From Bacteroidota bacterium (GTDB lineage: Bacteria > Bacteroidota > Bacteroidia > Chitinophagales > LD1): DNA of 55,776 bases. Position 1 is the first letter of the stretch; every line of letters starts with the position of its first letter. The notes beneath the pieces are model-generated. The model was not told the origin of the DNA. It made no database searches and saw nothing but the letters and a program-made list of their open reading frames with translations. A program made the translations under genes and the position numbers. This document shows positions 16,284 through 26,285 of this stretch, piece after piece. Location of the stretch: NCBI GenBank assembly GCA_016715625.1, contig JADJZU010000022.1, positions 1 to 55,776 on the forward strand, read 5' to 3'.

Positions 16284-16552
16284 CTCTTACAGGTCTGTAA
16301 GGCCCTTTGTAAGCGTCCACCATAGCCCTTACAGGTCTGCAAGGCCCCTTGTAAGCGTCCACCATAGCCCTTACAGGTCTACAAGGCCCTTTGTAAGCGT
16401 CCACCATAGACCTTACAGGTCTGTAAGGCCCCTTGTAAGCATCCACCATAGCCCTTACAGGTCTGCAAGGCCCCTTGTAAGCATCCACCATAGCCCTTAC
16501 AGGTCTGCAAGACCCTTTGTAAGCGTCCACCATAGCCCTTACAGGTCTGTAA
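16284..16552. repeat. 42-bp tandem repeat (VNTR), six full copies and a partial one
   Basis: Units start at 16284, 16326, 16368, 16410, 16452 and 16494, with a partial seventh at 16536. Each unit has the form CCCTTACAGGTCTGCAAGGC then CCCTTGTAAGCGTCCACCATAG. Copies differ at only a few positions. Each unit contains a near-palindrome (CTTACA...TGTAAG) that could fold. The period is a multiple of three. The minus strand is open throughout as a 14-residue repeat (YKGPCRPVRAMVDA), but no convincing start or signal supports a protein. Slippage-prone minisatellite is the safest reading. Confidence 0.9.
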
Positions 16553-16767
16553 TACACCGTGGCACAGGCGTGCGAAAAACCATCAAACCTATGAAGCGCC
16601 TATACTTGCAAGTGCAGGTAAATCGGTTGCAAAAATGTGAATAGGCGTCAATAAAAAATGGCAAATGTGCTGTTTCTGCTCTCCTTATAGGATGAGGAAT
16701 TTAGATTCTCCCACTCTAAGTGAGCGGACCCTCGAGTCTATGTATAAACGCCAGAGTAATTACTATG

Positions 16768-17271
16768 TCAGAAGTCATCATCCTCAAAAACGCCATTCGT
16801 AATCACGACTGAATCGTTACTGCTGGCGTAGGCCACTCCGCTAAATGTTCCTTTGGTGTTTTTAAAATTACCGGTAGTTGTTTCATCGGTTACGTTAACG
16901 ACTCCGCTCGATTGCGGGGCCAGTGCATTTCCTCCGGTGAGGTAATATACCTTGCCATTAAACGATAGTGCAATGTAGTTGGAGTTGTCTTCGTTTAAGT
17001 TGTAAAGTCTTGGACCATTGTAGTTATCTATCCCTCCGATAGCGGATGCATTGCTGCCATTGGTAGCCGAGAACGTCAGCACGCTTCCGGCTGTTGTCAA
17101 ATTCTCATTTACGGCTACCGTTTTGCTCATCTGTATCAATGAACCGTTGGCGTAAAATTCAAATTTTCCGGTGCCTCCATTGTTGTTGTTATTGTCATCA
17201 TCATTCCTGGTGCAGGAGCCAATAGATAAGCAAAGGCCCAATAAAACGAATGCATAAGAAGTAGTGCGCAT
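16768..17271 (-). CDS. Secreted lipoprotein of unknown function (DUF6252-like)
   Basis: The start is set at 17271 (MRTTSYAFVLLGLCLSIGSC), because it gives a clean lipoprotein signal with lipobox SIGSC. The frame could open further upstream but without a signal. A Asp/Asn-run linker (RNDDDNNNNNGG) precedes a beta-rich domain of about 140 residues (GKFEFYANGSLIQMSKTVAV, YNLNEDNSNYIALSF, VYYLTGGNALAP, GTFSGVAYASSNDSVVITNG). The pattern resembles the DUF6252 group of Bacteroidota lipoproteins. A promoter-like TATATTTG lies 24 bases upstream on the same strand. Confidence 0.65.
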   Translation of the reverse strand: MRTTSYAFVLLGLCLSIGSCTRNDDDNNNNNGGTGKFEFYANGSLIQMSKTVAVNENLTTAGSVLTFSATNGSNASAIGGIDNYNGPRLYNLNEDNSNYIALSFNGKVYYLTGGNALAPQSSGVVNVTDETTTGNFKNTKGTFSGVAYASSNDSVVITNGVFEDDDF

Positions 17272-17294
17272 ACAAATGATTTTTTTTATTGTAA

Positions 17295-17302
17295 CAAATA
17301 TA
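17295..17302 (-). promoter_or_regulatory. Bacteroidota -7 promoter element candidate (TATATTTG)
   Basis: On the minus strand the bases read TATATTTG, an exact match to the TAnnTTTG consensus of Bacteroidota primary-sigma promoters, 24 bases before the lipoprotein ATG at 17271. A clear -33 TTTG is not seen at the usual distance. Confidence 0.45.
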
Positions 17303-17361
17303 AAGGTTCGATTTTCTTTTTGAACCGATACCGACACTCGGTGAGTGAGATTAAACAGACA

Positions 17362-18108
17362 CTAATAGTAAGTATAGGTGTCTTTGTTTTGTAGCGTTTG
17401 GTTTTGATTGTAAATGCTCATACTGGTAATTCGCATTTCACTATCCGATTCATATTCGAACAGGCGGTAGGAGTTGCCGTTCTGATCGCTGTATTGTATA
17501 TACCGTCTTATCAGATATTTTGAATCGGCCCCCCAGAAGGACTGACCGGTATTGATATTTCCGATTGAAGTACCGGCCGGGTCATAAAACCAGTAGTAGG
17601 TATCATACACTTTTTGTATTCCGGCAGAATCGTAGACAATGGACTGTATCATGTTCCCGTTGCTCCATATCCATTCATATTTTCCATTTTGCTGTAAGTT
17701 GGCATTGCGGGTCAGGAGCATAGTCTTTTCGCCATTACCATTAAAGGAGTATTCATCAAAACCTAACACATTGCCGGAGCCATCCAGCCGTACGGCATTT
17801 TTTACAAAACCCATTGAGTCTATCAGCAGTATATCCGTGCCAAGAGTAGCATTGGTAGCATCCCTTTTTAATACGCTTATACTATCACCCTGATAGGCGT
17901 ACGTAATGCTATTGCCATTGCTGCTGTTGATGCTCACTATTCTTCCATCGGCATTGTATGCGTAAGTATCCGTAATGCCGGTAAGGCTATGCGTAATGGT
18001 GCGCACTTTCACGGTGCGGAGATCCAGCGTAGGTCCATTGTCTTCTTTCTTTTTGCAACCAAAAACAAGTAAAAGCGAAACGGGAATAATAAAAAGTGTA
18101 GCGCGCAT
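17362..18108 (-). CDS. Lipoprotein with YD/DUF4595-like repeats
   Basis: 248 residues: MRATLFIIPVSLLLVFGC is a lipoprotein signal (lipobox LVFGC). The body consists of beta-hairpin units like those in YD-repeat and DUF4595 proteins: TDTYAYNADGRIVSINSSNG, NSITYAYQGDSISVL, GFDEYSFNGNGEKTMLLT, YEWIWSNGNMIQSIVYDSAG, YRLFEYESDSEMRITSMSIY. Surface-exposed and probably carbohydrate- or protein-binding; the function is unknown. It is 91 bases upstream of, and oriented the same way as, the 17271 lipoprotein. Confidence 0.65.
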   Translation of the reverse strand: MRATLFIIPVSLLLVFGCKKKEDNGPTLDLRTVKVRTITHSLTGITDTYAYNADGRIVSINSSNGNSITYAYQGDSISVLKRDATNATLGTDILLIDSMGFVKNAVRLDGSGNVLGFDEYSFNGNGEKTMLLTRNANLQQNGKYEWIWSNGNMIQSIVYDSAGIQKVYDTYYWFYDPAGTSIGNINTGQSFWGADSKYLIRRYIQYSDQNGNSYRLFEYESDSEMRITSMSIYNQNQTLQNKDTYTYY

Positions 18109-18257
18109 TTGTCTAAATTTAAAATTGAATATAGCTGAGTCCGTACCAAATTAATTCTGTCCTTACATTCAGCCTCTTGATAATTGTCATAACTAATCAT
18201 GAAATGCGTCACCGATATTTTATTCCTATGTGCGCTCCTTCGTTCCAAACATAATTT

Positions 18258-20645
18258 ATGCAAACTGATTTTACTATTCCATTTGCGCAAATCAGCAATC
18301 GCGATGTGGCGCTGGTGGGCGGAAAGAATGCCTCTTTAGGCGAAATGTTCAACAATCTTTCTGCAAAAGGAATATTAGTCCCAAATGGTTTTGCCACTAC
18401 TGCAGAGGCCTTTCGATACTTTCTTCGGGAAAATAAACTAGAGGCAAAAGTGACAGCGACTCTTTCTAAACTGGATGCACAAAACTTCTCTAATCTCCCG
18501 CAAATTGGTCAGGAAGCAAGAAGGCTGATGGCCGAAGCCAAAATGCCGGAAGCATTAGCAATGCAGATTAAAATTGCTTACAACGAGCTGTCTGCTCAAA
18601 GTAAAGATGGCATAGCCGTAGCTGTTCGCAGCAGCGCTACAGCCGAAGATTTGCCCACCGCCAGTTTTGCCGGTCAGCACGAATCTTTTTTAAATATCAT
18701 CGGTGCCGATGCAGTGGTGGATGCCTGCCACCGATGTTATATATCGCTCTTTCATGACCGGGCCATTAAGTATAGAATAGACAATCACTTTGAGCACATG
18801 CAGGTGGCCCTATCCTGCGGGGTTCAAAAAATGGTTCGTTCCGATTTGGGTGCTGCTGGCGTTGCCTTTACGCTGGATCCGGAGAGCGGCTTTAGAGAGG
18901 TGATATACATTACCGGTGCCTGGGGATTGGGCGAAAATGTGGTGCAGGGGGCTGTGGGACCCGATGAGTTTTTGGTTTTTAAACCCACCCTGGCGAAGGG
19001 CTTAGATGCAGTGCTAAAGAAGAAGGCCGGTGAAAAAGAAAAAACGATGGTTTATGCCACCGGTGGCGGTATTGTAAACCACGAAACCTCTTTGGAGAAA
19101 AGAAAGCAACTGGTGCTGGATGATAGCGAAGTACACCGGTTAGCTACCTGGTGTTTATCGATTGAACAACACTATGGCATGCCCATGGATATTGAATGGG
19201 CCAAAGACGGGATAGATCAAAAGTTGTACATCGTACAGGCTCGTCCCGAGACAGTTAAAAGCAGAACTACCGCAAACGTTGCCAAAACATTTTCGTTCCA
19301 CCCCACAGAAAAGGAAATATGCAAAGGTAAGGCGGTAGGCAAAAGCATAGTGAGTGGCAAAGCCTGCATTATTCATTCGCTGGATGATGCGCAGAAGTTA
19401 AAGCCCGGTGAAATTATAGTGGCCGATATTACCAACCCCGATTGGAACGCCTTGCTAAAGAAAGCGGTTTGTATTGTAACCAACAAAGGCGGAAGAACAA
19501 GCCATGCCTCTATCGTGGCACGTGAGCTGGGCATTCCGGCTGTGGTGGGCACCAACCATGCTACAGAAGTAATCAAGGATGGTCAGGAAATAACGGTGAG
19601 TTGCGCAGAGGCAGAGGTGGGCAAAGTGTATAATGGGAAACTGCAATGGGAGGAAAAATTACAAGTGTTGGATAACATCCCCGCAACCCGTACAGCTCCT
19701 ATGTTTATTCTGGCCAATCCGGACAGGGCATTTGAATTATCGTTCTATCCAAACAAGGGCGTGGGACTTTTGCGGATGGAGTTTATTATCAATAACGCCA
19801 TAGCAGTACACCCTATGGCCTTGGTGAAATATGACGAACTGCCGGACGATGCAGAAAAAGAGAAGATAGCAGCACTTACAGCCCCCTACAAAAGCAGGCA
19901 AGCGTATTTTATTGAAAAACTATCGAGAGCCGTGGCACAGGTGGCAGCAGCATTTTATCCAAAGGATGTTATTGTGCGCATGAGCGATTTCAAAACAAAT
20001 GAATACGCCTCGTTGCTTGGCGGCAAAATTTTTGAACCGGAAGAAGAGAATCCCATGCTTGGATTCAGGGGCGCTTCTCGTTATTACAACGAACGATACA
20101 AGGAAGGCTTTCGGTTGGAGTGCGAGGCCATGAAAACAGTACGAATACAAATGGGATTAACCAATGTAAAACTCATGATACCTTTTTGTCGGACGGTGGA
20201 AGAGGGCAGAAAAGTGATAGAGATTATGGATGAATTTGGATTAAAGCGCGGAGATAATGGATTAGAGGTTTATGTAATGGTGGAGATACCCAGTAACGTG
20301 TTACTGGCGGAGGAGTTTGCAAAAGTGTTTGATGGATTTTCTATCGGCTCTAATGATTTAACACAACTGACCCTTGGTATAGATCGCGATTCCAGCATTG
20401 TGAGCGATATATTTAACGAGCGAAATGCTGCGGCAAAATGGATGTTTGCCACAGCCATACAGAAGGCAAAGCAAGCGGGCATAAAAATAGGTTTGTGCGG
20501 GCAGGCGCCCAGTGATTATCCGGAGTTTGCGCAGTTTTTGGTTGAGCAGGGCATTGACAGTATATCCTTTACACCCGATGCGCTCTTGAAGGGAGTAGAG
20601 AATATACATGCTGCCGAAGTCCAGCTTAGTAACACAGTTAAATAA
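18258..20645 (+). CDS. ppsA: Phosphoenolpyruvate synthase (pyruvate, water dikinase)
   Basis: 795 residues, full length. It makes phosphoenolpyruvate from pyruvate, ATP and water for gluconeogenesis. The order of parts is standard. The N-terminal ATP-grasp domain contains VGGKNASLGEMFNNLSAKGI, VAVRSSATAEDLPTASFAGQ and DIEWAKDG. The swivelling phosphohistidine domain has His416 in GGRTSHASIVARELGIPAVV. The C-terminal TIM barrel has GVGLLRMEFII, MVEIPSN, FSIGSNDLTQLTLGIDRD and the catalytic Cys747 in GLCGQAPSDYPEF. ATG at 18258; divergent from the lipoprotein gene. Intact, a single-gene unit followed closely by the YihY gene. High confidence. Confidence 0.97.
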   Translation: MQTDFTIPFAQISNRDVALVGGKNASLGEMFNNLSAKGILVPNGFATTAEAFRYFLRENKLEAKVTATLSKLDAQNFSNLPQIGQEARRLMAEAKMPEALAMQIKIAYNELSAQSKDGIAVAVRSSATAEDLPTASFAGQHESFLNIIGADAVVDACHRCYISLFHDRAIKYRIDNHFEHMQVALSCGVQKMVRSDLGAAGVAFTLDPESGFREVIYITGAWGLGENVVQGAVGPDEFLVFKPTLAKGLDAVLKKKAGEKEKTMVYATGGGIVNHETSLEKRKQLVLDDSEVHRLATWCLSIEQHYGMPMDIEWAKDGIDQKLYIVQARPETVKSRTTANVAKTFSFHPTEKEICKGKAVGKSIVSGKACIIHSLDDAQKLKPGEIIVADITNPDWNALLKKAVCIVTNKGGRTSHASIVARELGIPAVVGTNHATEVIKDGQEITVSCAEAEVGKVYNGKLQWEEKLQVLDNIPATRTAPMFILANPDRAFELSFYPNKGVGLLRMEFIINNAIAVHPMALVKYDELPDDAEKEKIAALTAPYKSRQAYFIEKLSRAVAQVAAAFYPKDVIVRMSDFKTNEYASLLGGKIFEPEEENPMLGFRGASRYYNERYKEGFRLECEAMKTVRIQMGLTNVKLMIPFCRTVEEGRKVIEIMDEFGLKRGDNGLEVYVMVEIPSNVLLAEEFAKVFDGFSIGSNDLTQLTLGIDRDSSIVSDIFNERNAAAKWMFATAIQKAKQAGIKIGLCGQAPSDYPEFAQFLVEQGIDSISFTPDALLKGVENIHAAEVQLSNTVK

Positions 20646-20682
20646 TTAAACCGTTGGTTGAATTTTCAATTTGTTCCAAAAT

Positions 20683-21573
20683 ATGAACAAACACTTATCG
20701 GTATTTTGGAGGAGTTTTGTCAATAGCTTTAAGTTGTTTACCAAACACGATACGCTTACGCTGGGGGCCGCGCTGGCGTATTATACCGGCTTTTCACTTA
20801 TCCCTATCATTGTTATTGTCATTTCCATAGCCGGTTCGGTATTGGGCGAGCAGGCGGTGCAGGGAGAAATTAAACTTCAGCTGCAGGACGCGCTGGGGGC
20901 AAACAGCGCAGCGCAGCTGCAAGAGATAATAAAAGCCGTTTATCGCCCGGGTGACAATGCCGTCACTACTTTTATAGCAACGATACTTTTACTCATAGGT
21001 TCCACCAGTGTTTTTAGTCAGCTGCACACCTCGTTGAATTTGATATGGAATATTCAGCCATCCGAACGGCAACCTATTCTGCAGTTCTTGATTACACGCA
21101 TCTTTTCGTTTGCCATGATTGTTTGCCTGTCGTTTTTGCTGTTGGTTTCATTTATGATAAACACGGGTTTGGCTGCATTGACCAAGTACTTGAATATTCC
21201 ATTGGCCGGCTCTTCCATCCTGCTTACCAATGTGCTTGATTTTTTTATCTCTTACGGGTTTACAACATTGCTCTTCGCCTTGGTATACAAATACATGTCA
21301 GATGCTCAACCCCGCTGGCGAATCGTATGGCCCGGGGCCTTATTCACAGCTTTACTTTTTGTAATAGGAAAACATGTGATGGGCTATTACCTGGCCACCT
21401 TTAATATGGATGATAGCTATGGAGCAGCCGGTTCCATTGTGTTGTTACTTACCTGGGTATTTTATTCTTCTCAAATTATTTTTTTCGGAGCAGAATTTAC
21501 ACACGCTTTAGCGGCAGAACATGGTGTGTCTATGGATGCACAACGCGTGAAGGAGGAAAGTATGGGGGTATAG
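20683..21573 (+). CDS. YihY/virulence factor BrkB family membrane protein
   Basis: About 296 residues. ATG 20683 is preferred over an upstream TTG at 20671. Six hydrophobic segments and the family landmarks are present: FKLFTKHDTLTLGAALAYYT, FSLIPIIVIVISIAGSVLG, LLIGSTSVFSQLHTSLNLIW, YKYMSDAQPRWRIVWPGALF, and YGAAGSIVLLLTWVFYSSQI. The biochemical function of this family is not settled. It starts 37 bases after ppsA and ends four bases before a convergent gene. Confidence 0.9.
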   Translation: MNKHLSVFWRSFVNSFKLFTKHDTLTLGAALAYYTGFSLIPIIVIVISIAGSVLGEQAVQGEIKLQLQDALGANSAAQLQEIIKAVYRPGDNAVTTFIATILLLIGSTSVFSQLHTSLNLIWNIQPSERQPILQFLITRIFSFAMIVCLSFLLLVSFMINTGLAALTKYLNIPLAGSSILLTNVLDFFISYGFTTLLFALVYKYMSDAQPRWRIVWPGALFTALLFVIGKHVMGYYLATFNMDDSYGAAGSIVLLLTWVFYSSQIIFFGAEFTHALAAEHGVSMDAQRVKEESMGV

Positions 21574-21576
21574 TTG

Positions 21577-22393
21577 CTAAATGAAATCAGCGATTTCATC
21601 TTCCACTTTTTTGAAATACATCAAGCCAGAGGCAAGCAGGAAGAGTGTGGGAATAACCGAGAGTAATAAATGATAATCCGGCATCTGACCATTGCCTAAT
21701 GCAAAGCGGTATCCGGCAACTACTAATGCCATGGGATTAAAATACATGATGAAGTTGAGACTATCAGGAAGCACGGTAGAGGGATAAAACACCGGAGTTA
21801 GCCATATAGAAAAATTAATAACAAATGGTGCTATGTGTTGAATGTCTCTGTATCGGAACGTAAGCGCACTAATCCAAATGCCAATTGCAAAGCCAGCCAG
21901 AATGTTGTACAAAACAAATGCCGGAAATAAAATAATGCCGATGGATGGGGTCACTTTGAATAATAGCATAGCAGCAGAAAGAACGATAAATGACATTAGG
22001 AAATCCACTCCTCCGGCAAGAATCTTTGCTATTGGCAAAATCAGTTTTGGAAAGTATATTTTCTTCAGTATGTGTTGAGACTCTATGAGTGAGTTTCCAC
22101 CCGGATGTGAGGGTTGTAAAGTATGTCCAGCCAATCATGCCTAAGAGGGCAAAAACAGGGTAGGGCAAAACGCCCGTATCTACTTTTATTAAACTATTAA
22201 AAAAGAAGGTGAATACAACTACAGAAGGAATAGGCTGAAGTAAAATCCAGAATACTCCAAAATAGGTTTGCGCATACTTTACTTTTAAATCCCTCTTTGC
22301 AAAGGTGAAAATCAGACTTTTGTATCTCCATAACTTGCCAATGTAGACACCAATGGTGTCCGACTCTGCACTAATTATTTTGATCTCGCTCAT
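21577..22393 (-). CDS. ABC-2 type polysaccharide/lipopolysaccharide export permease (Wzm-like), one frameshift
   Basis: Two frames join into one family-length protein of about 272 residues. The N-terminal part (MSEIKIISAESDTIGVYIGK, LIFTFAKRDLKVKYAQTYFG, FWILLQPIPSVVVFTFFF) starts at 22393. After a shift near 22105 the C-terminal part continues with NSLIESQHILKKIYFPKLIL, FAIGIWISALTFRYRDIQHI and WLTPVFYPSTVLPDSL. This is the permease of a sugar-polymer exporter of the TagG/Wzm class. The partner ATPase (Wzt/TagH) is not adjacent and not in the window. It lies at the downstream end of the glycan cluster. Confidence 0.8.
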
Positions 22394-22426
22394 TTTCAAG
22401 TCTTGTATTAAAATCAAGAAGTAGCA

Positions 22427-25366
22427 TCATTTTCCTACGGATGCTTGCAAATCAATTATCAGTTGATTGGCCGGATCCATATTCCTTGCAATTTGTAAGT
22501 AGTAAAGTGCGCTGTCGTTCTGTCCGGCAGCAATAAATGTTCTACCAATGTTTATATATGGATCTATCAAATTAGGCAACTTTTGAATCGCTGCCTTATT
22601 TACCAAAACAGACTTTTGATACTCTTTCATAGAAAAATACAGATAACTTAATTTGTCGTACCCTAAGTATTCATTGGGTCGGTCTTTTATTACGTAAGCA
22701 AAGTAAGGAACGGCTTCCTCATATCTTTTAAATGAAAACAGAATCTCTCCTGCGTTAAGATGCGAGTCGCTGAAGGATGAATCCAATGCAATGGTATTCT
22801 CGTAAGCCTGAAGTGCGCTGTCGGGTTTATTCAATAATATATAAAGCCTCGCGATGTCGTAGGATACGTTGAAGAATGGCGGGTATATTTCTTGTGCTTT
22901 TTAAGGTGGTGCAGCGCTTCTTCTCTTAGTCTCTGTTGTTCCGTTAAATCGTTAGCGGCAAATGCTGCATTTACTAAATGTATGGCCAGAAGATTATGTG
23001 CTTGCGCACTTTTATCTACCACCTTGATATCTTTTCGCATCAAGGTTAAGTCGTCTTTCCAGTCAAAGTTTCGTGCGAAGGTAAGTGAACCATAAATCAC
23101 AAAAATGAACACCAACGTGTACTTTAAAGCGGGTTTTAATTTTTGATAAGTAAGGCTCTCATCAAATTCGGAAGTTTTGAAAATGCGAAACAATAGCCAG
23201 GTGATACAGATAGAAAATCCTAACGATGGAATAAGCGCAAAGCGATCAGCAAACACGCCTGCAATGGGTTGTAGAAAGCCGGAGACTGCTGCAGCGCTCA
23301 CCAAATAGATTAACAGCCCTATTGCAAGCGTTAGATTATTACTGTAAATTGAGTATAACATGATTAGCACTAAAAATCCATGCAAAGCAAAGCTAAAATT
23401 ACAGTAGGTTCACTTGCCGATACGGAACGAACTCACTGTAGCCGTAGTAAAATGCCATGGGAAAGGGGATGAACATTTTTTTGAAATATTCGGGTGCAAC
23501 AATGGCAGAAGAACCAACTCTGATTTGTAAAGAATCAAACAGGGTTACTGGACTCTCAGTAAAGTGGATTTGACGGTCTGGATTTTTTTCGAAGAGCTGA
23601 ATTGGCTTTGAGATTTCAATAGAAGCCGTTTTGCCAAAAACATCTATGCCGGACATGTTGCTTTTCGGGGGGGTAATGTTCCTCATATTAAATTCATAAT
23701 TGTTCACTATAGATGTAACTGTGCGCTTAGCATTACTAATTGTGATCGCTTCATTTAGACGTCCGCTACTAACGTATAGAGTAGTAGCCAAAATAATCCC
23801 CAACACCTTTAATGTGCTTTTAAAACTCAACAATCGTATCAGATACGCCAACGTAATCAGGTATGCGGACACAAAAAGAATTTCTACCAGCAAAATATAA
23901 TGGTCTGGTAGTTCATCTGCTTCTAAGAAACCGTAAATTGAAGCCGCAATAAGGAGAAGTATCATTACTAAAGAAATGTAATGAACTACAAACTTATACC
24001 TCGTAGCAAGAAAAATCACAATCAATAAAAGCCCTACGGGAGGCTCACCAACACGAAACATATGGGCCAAGAAGAAAAATACTGCAACTACAGGCATCCA
24101 AATTGCATGTGTAGCACCGATTCTTGAATAACTAGCTGCGAGAATTATTGATATGATCAAGGAAACATACATCCCCTCATAAACAACAATCCCAGTTTCC
24201 AAGAAAGAATATAATCTATAGCTGAAAGTATGATTGCCCCAGTTAAAATTGACTGATATACAAAAATATTCCCTAAAAAAAACATTGCCAATACACATAT
24301 CCACCACACTGTCACTGAATAAAGGTTTCCCCAAGCAATCAAAAGTAAAGAGGTTGTAGTAAAAGAGAAAACAATTACTTTATTGACTTGACCGAAGTTG
24401 ACAACCCAGCAAGTAGAATTAGACTCCTCTTTAAAAGCAACCCTTTGTGTTTTATAAATTACACCTTTTACGTGCTGACATATAGGTACAAAGCGTAACA
24501 ATAAAAAAGCATGCGCCCCCTTTAATGATTTGCTATTTTCTTCCATCCTTGTTTCGATATAAAAAACATTAAAAAAGGTAAAAAACAAATCGCTTAGAAC
24601 AAATTTAAGTCCTTCCGCACCTGATGATTGTTGATACAATATATAAGAAGGTAATGACAAACATCCAGCAACAAAAGAAACCGAAACAAATTAGATCCAT
24701 AAGAAATAGCTAAGTAAGAGGAGATTATCACAACAAACATTACTCCACTGTATTTACTCAAAAGTGAAATGGTAAGAGTTATCACTCCTAAAAGCAGCCA
24801 TAGGTAAGACTGCCCTTTTATAAATCTTACAAGGAAAGTAAGTGCGAGCAAAGAAAATAGTAGACTCAATACCTCATCTCGATTTTTAATACTGCAAACT
24901 ACTTCTGTGTGCAGCGGATGCAAAGCAAATAACAAAACTGTGCAAATCGAGAATAAATCCGAAACCTCAAACACGCTTCGTATTACAATATACAGGAAAA
25001 CACAGAGTATGGTATACAGCAGTAAGTAATCATATGGCTAACAGCAACATGCTCGCCAAACAACTGGTGTTCTATTGCAAAGGATACATGGACCAGAGGC
25101 CGGTAGTCATAGGCATATCCCATATCATCACTGTAGTAGGGTGATGAAAAAATCTCAGGTATTGCTTTAATCCCCTGTGAGGTAAGCGGATGCTTTTTTG
25201 TGACCAGCTCATCATCCAGATTATAACCATTAAATAGCGAATTGGAGTATACCGCAAAACACACTAAAGTGATAATGATTGGAGATTTATGTCTGCTCCA
25301 AAAACGGGTGAAGGAAAAATAATTTTCACCAGTTTTGCCCTTAGCTTGCTGCTGTTTATTACTCAT
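22427..25366 (-). pseudogene. TMTC-like membrane protein with TPR repeats, multiple frameshifts
   Basis: Six overlapping open segments read as one protein of about 960 residues. The start at 25366 overlaps the preceding gene by ATGA. The N-terminal part carries the luminal/periplasmic signature FNGYNLDDELVTKKHPL and YDYRPLVHVSFAIEHQLFG, then LLFALHPLHTEVVCSIKNRD, many membrane helices, and FADRFALIPSLGF (about 23260). The C-terminal 250 residues are TPR units (SAQAHNLLAIHLVNAAFAAN, SFSDSHLNAGEILFSFKRYE, IDPYINIGRTFIAAGQNDSA). Proteins of this architecture resemble eukaryotic O-mannosyltransferases TMTC1-4 and bacterial GT-C glycosyltransferases. Shifts occur near 24990, 24680, 24400, 24160-24330, 23390 and 22830. 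Confidence 0.7.
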
Positions 25367-26285
25367 TTACTTCGCAAGATAAATCTTTCTGTTTCTAGGC
25401 AGTAATCTATGTAATCGGGTAAATCGATTAGCCATCTGAATATTCCTTCCAAATATGGGACTTGATAGTAGTATAGCACACGTGCCGTTCTGGCTAGTTT
25501 TTTGCGAATCTTGTTTTTGATGGATTGTCCATTTATTGCCCTGATGTATGACGAAATGATTTTTTCTGATTCTGAAGAATACCGAGAGCGTTGTATGGCA
25601 GATACCTGAGTGGGATGCACCCTAAAGCCGGCCAGTATAATGTTTAGAGTAAAAAGTTGCGCATGCTGAAAAAACCTTGTCCATAACTCTAAGTCGTAAG
25701 CAATAATTCCCTCCGTTAAATGTCCGCCCACTTTTTGCCATAAAGTTCTTCTCCAAAAAACACTTTCCTGTTGTATAGCACTGAAGTCTCCTATGGCGAA
25801 GCGCCATTTGCTCCAACGTGCAAATCTTAAATGCATGCTATCGTTAATTACTTTGGACCTTGATAAAACCGGGAATAACCATAACTCATTTCGCTGTAAG
25901 TGGTGCCTGTTTGAGCAACCCAAGTAGGCATTCCCATTATCCATTCAATATCACCAAATCTCTGAAAAACTTCAGCCACGGCAAACAATGCTCCTTTATG
26001 CAATTTATCATCGCTATTCAGCCAGTACATTATTTCGCCACTGCTGATTTCAAATCCTTTATTGATAGCCTCTGCGGCTCCGCTGCCGGGGGCCATCAAT
26101 ACTTCAAATAGGGAAGTTTTATAGTTTTCTATAATAGATAATGTGTCATCTGTGCTTCCTCTGCCTACAAGGATGTATTCCAGATTCGGATAGTTCTGTT
26201 GAATGACAGAAAGCATACATTCCTCCAAATATTTGGCGCTGTTCAGGGTAGGCGTTACTATAGAAACTTTAGGATACTGCATCAA
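25363..26285 (-). CDS. Glycosyltransferase family 2, one frameshift
   Basis: About 305 residues in two frames joined near 25855-25860. GT-A landmarks: KVSIVTPTLNSAKYLEECML, then EIMYWLNSDDKLHKGALFAV (metal-binding DD) and, after the shift, IGDFSAIQQESVFWRRTLW with the catalytic-region Gln/Glu-Ser. The nucleotide-binding Asp normally found in a IDGGSTDxT motif is replaced here: the sequence reads LVGRGSTDDT. The C-terminal tail (VPYLEGIFRWLIDLPDYIDY) matches in style that of the neighbouring transferases. It overlaps both neighbours by ATGA. Confidence 0.8.

Noticed and set aside
16284..16552. CRISPR array
   Set aside because: The units are contiguous and almost identical along their whole length; there are no unique spacers and no cas genes nearby.
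16264..16557. 97-residue minus-strand ORF over the tandem repeat as a real protein
   Set aside because: It consists only of the 42-bp unit, has no signal or convincing start site, and the plus strand has a stop in each unit. Kept as a VNTR.
21577..22393. Complete Wzm/Wzt ABC exporter
   Set aside because: Only the permease is present; no ATPase gene lies on either side in the window.
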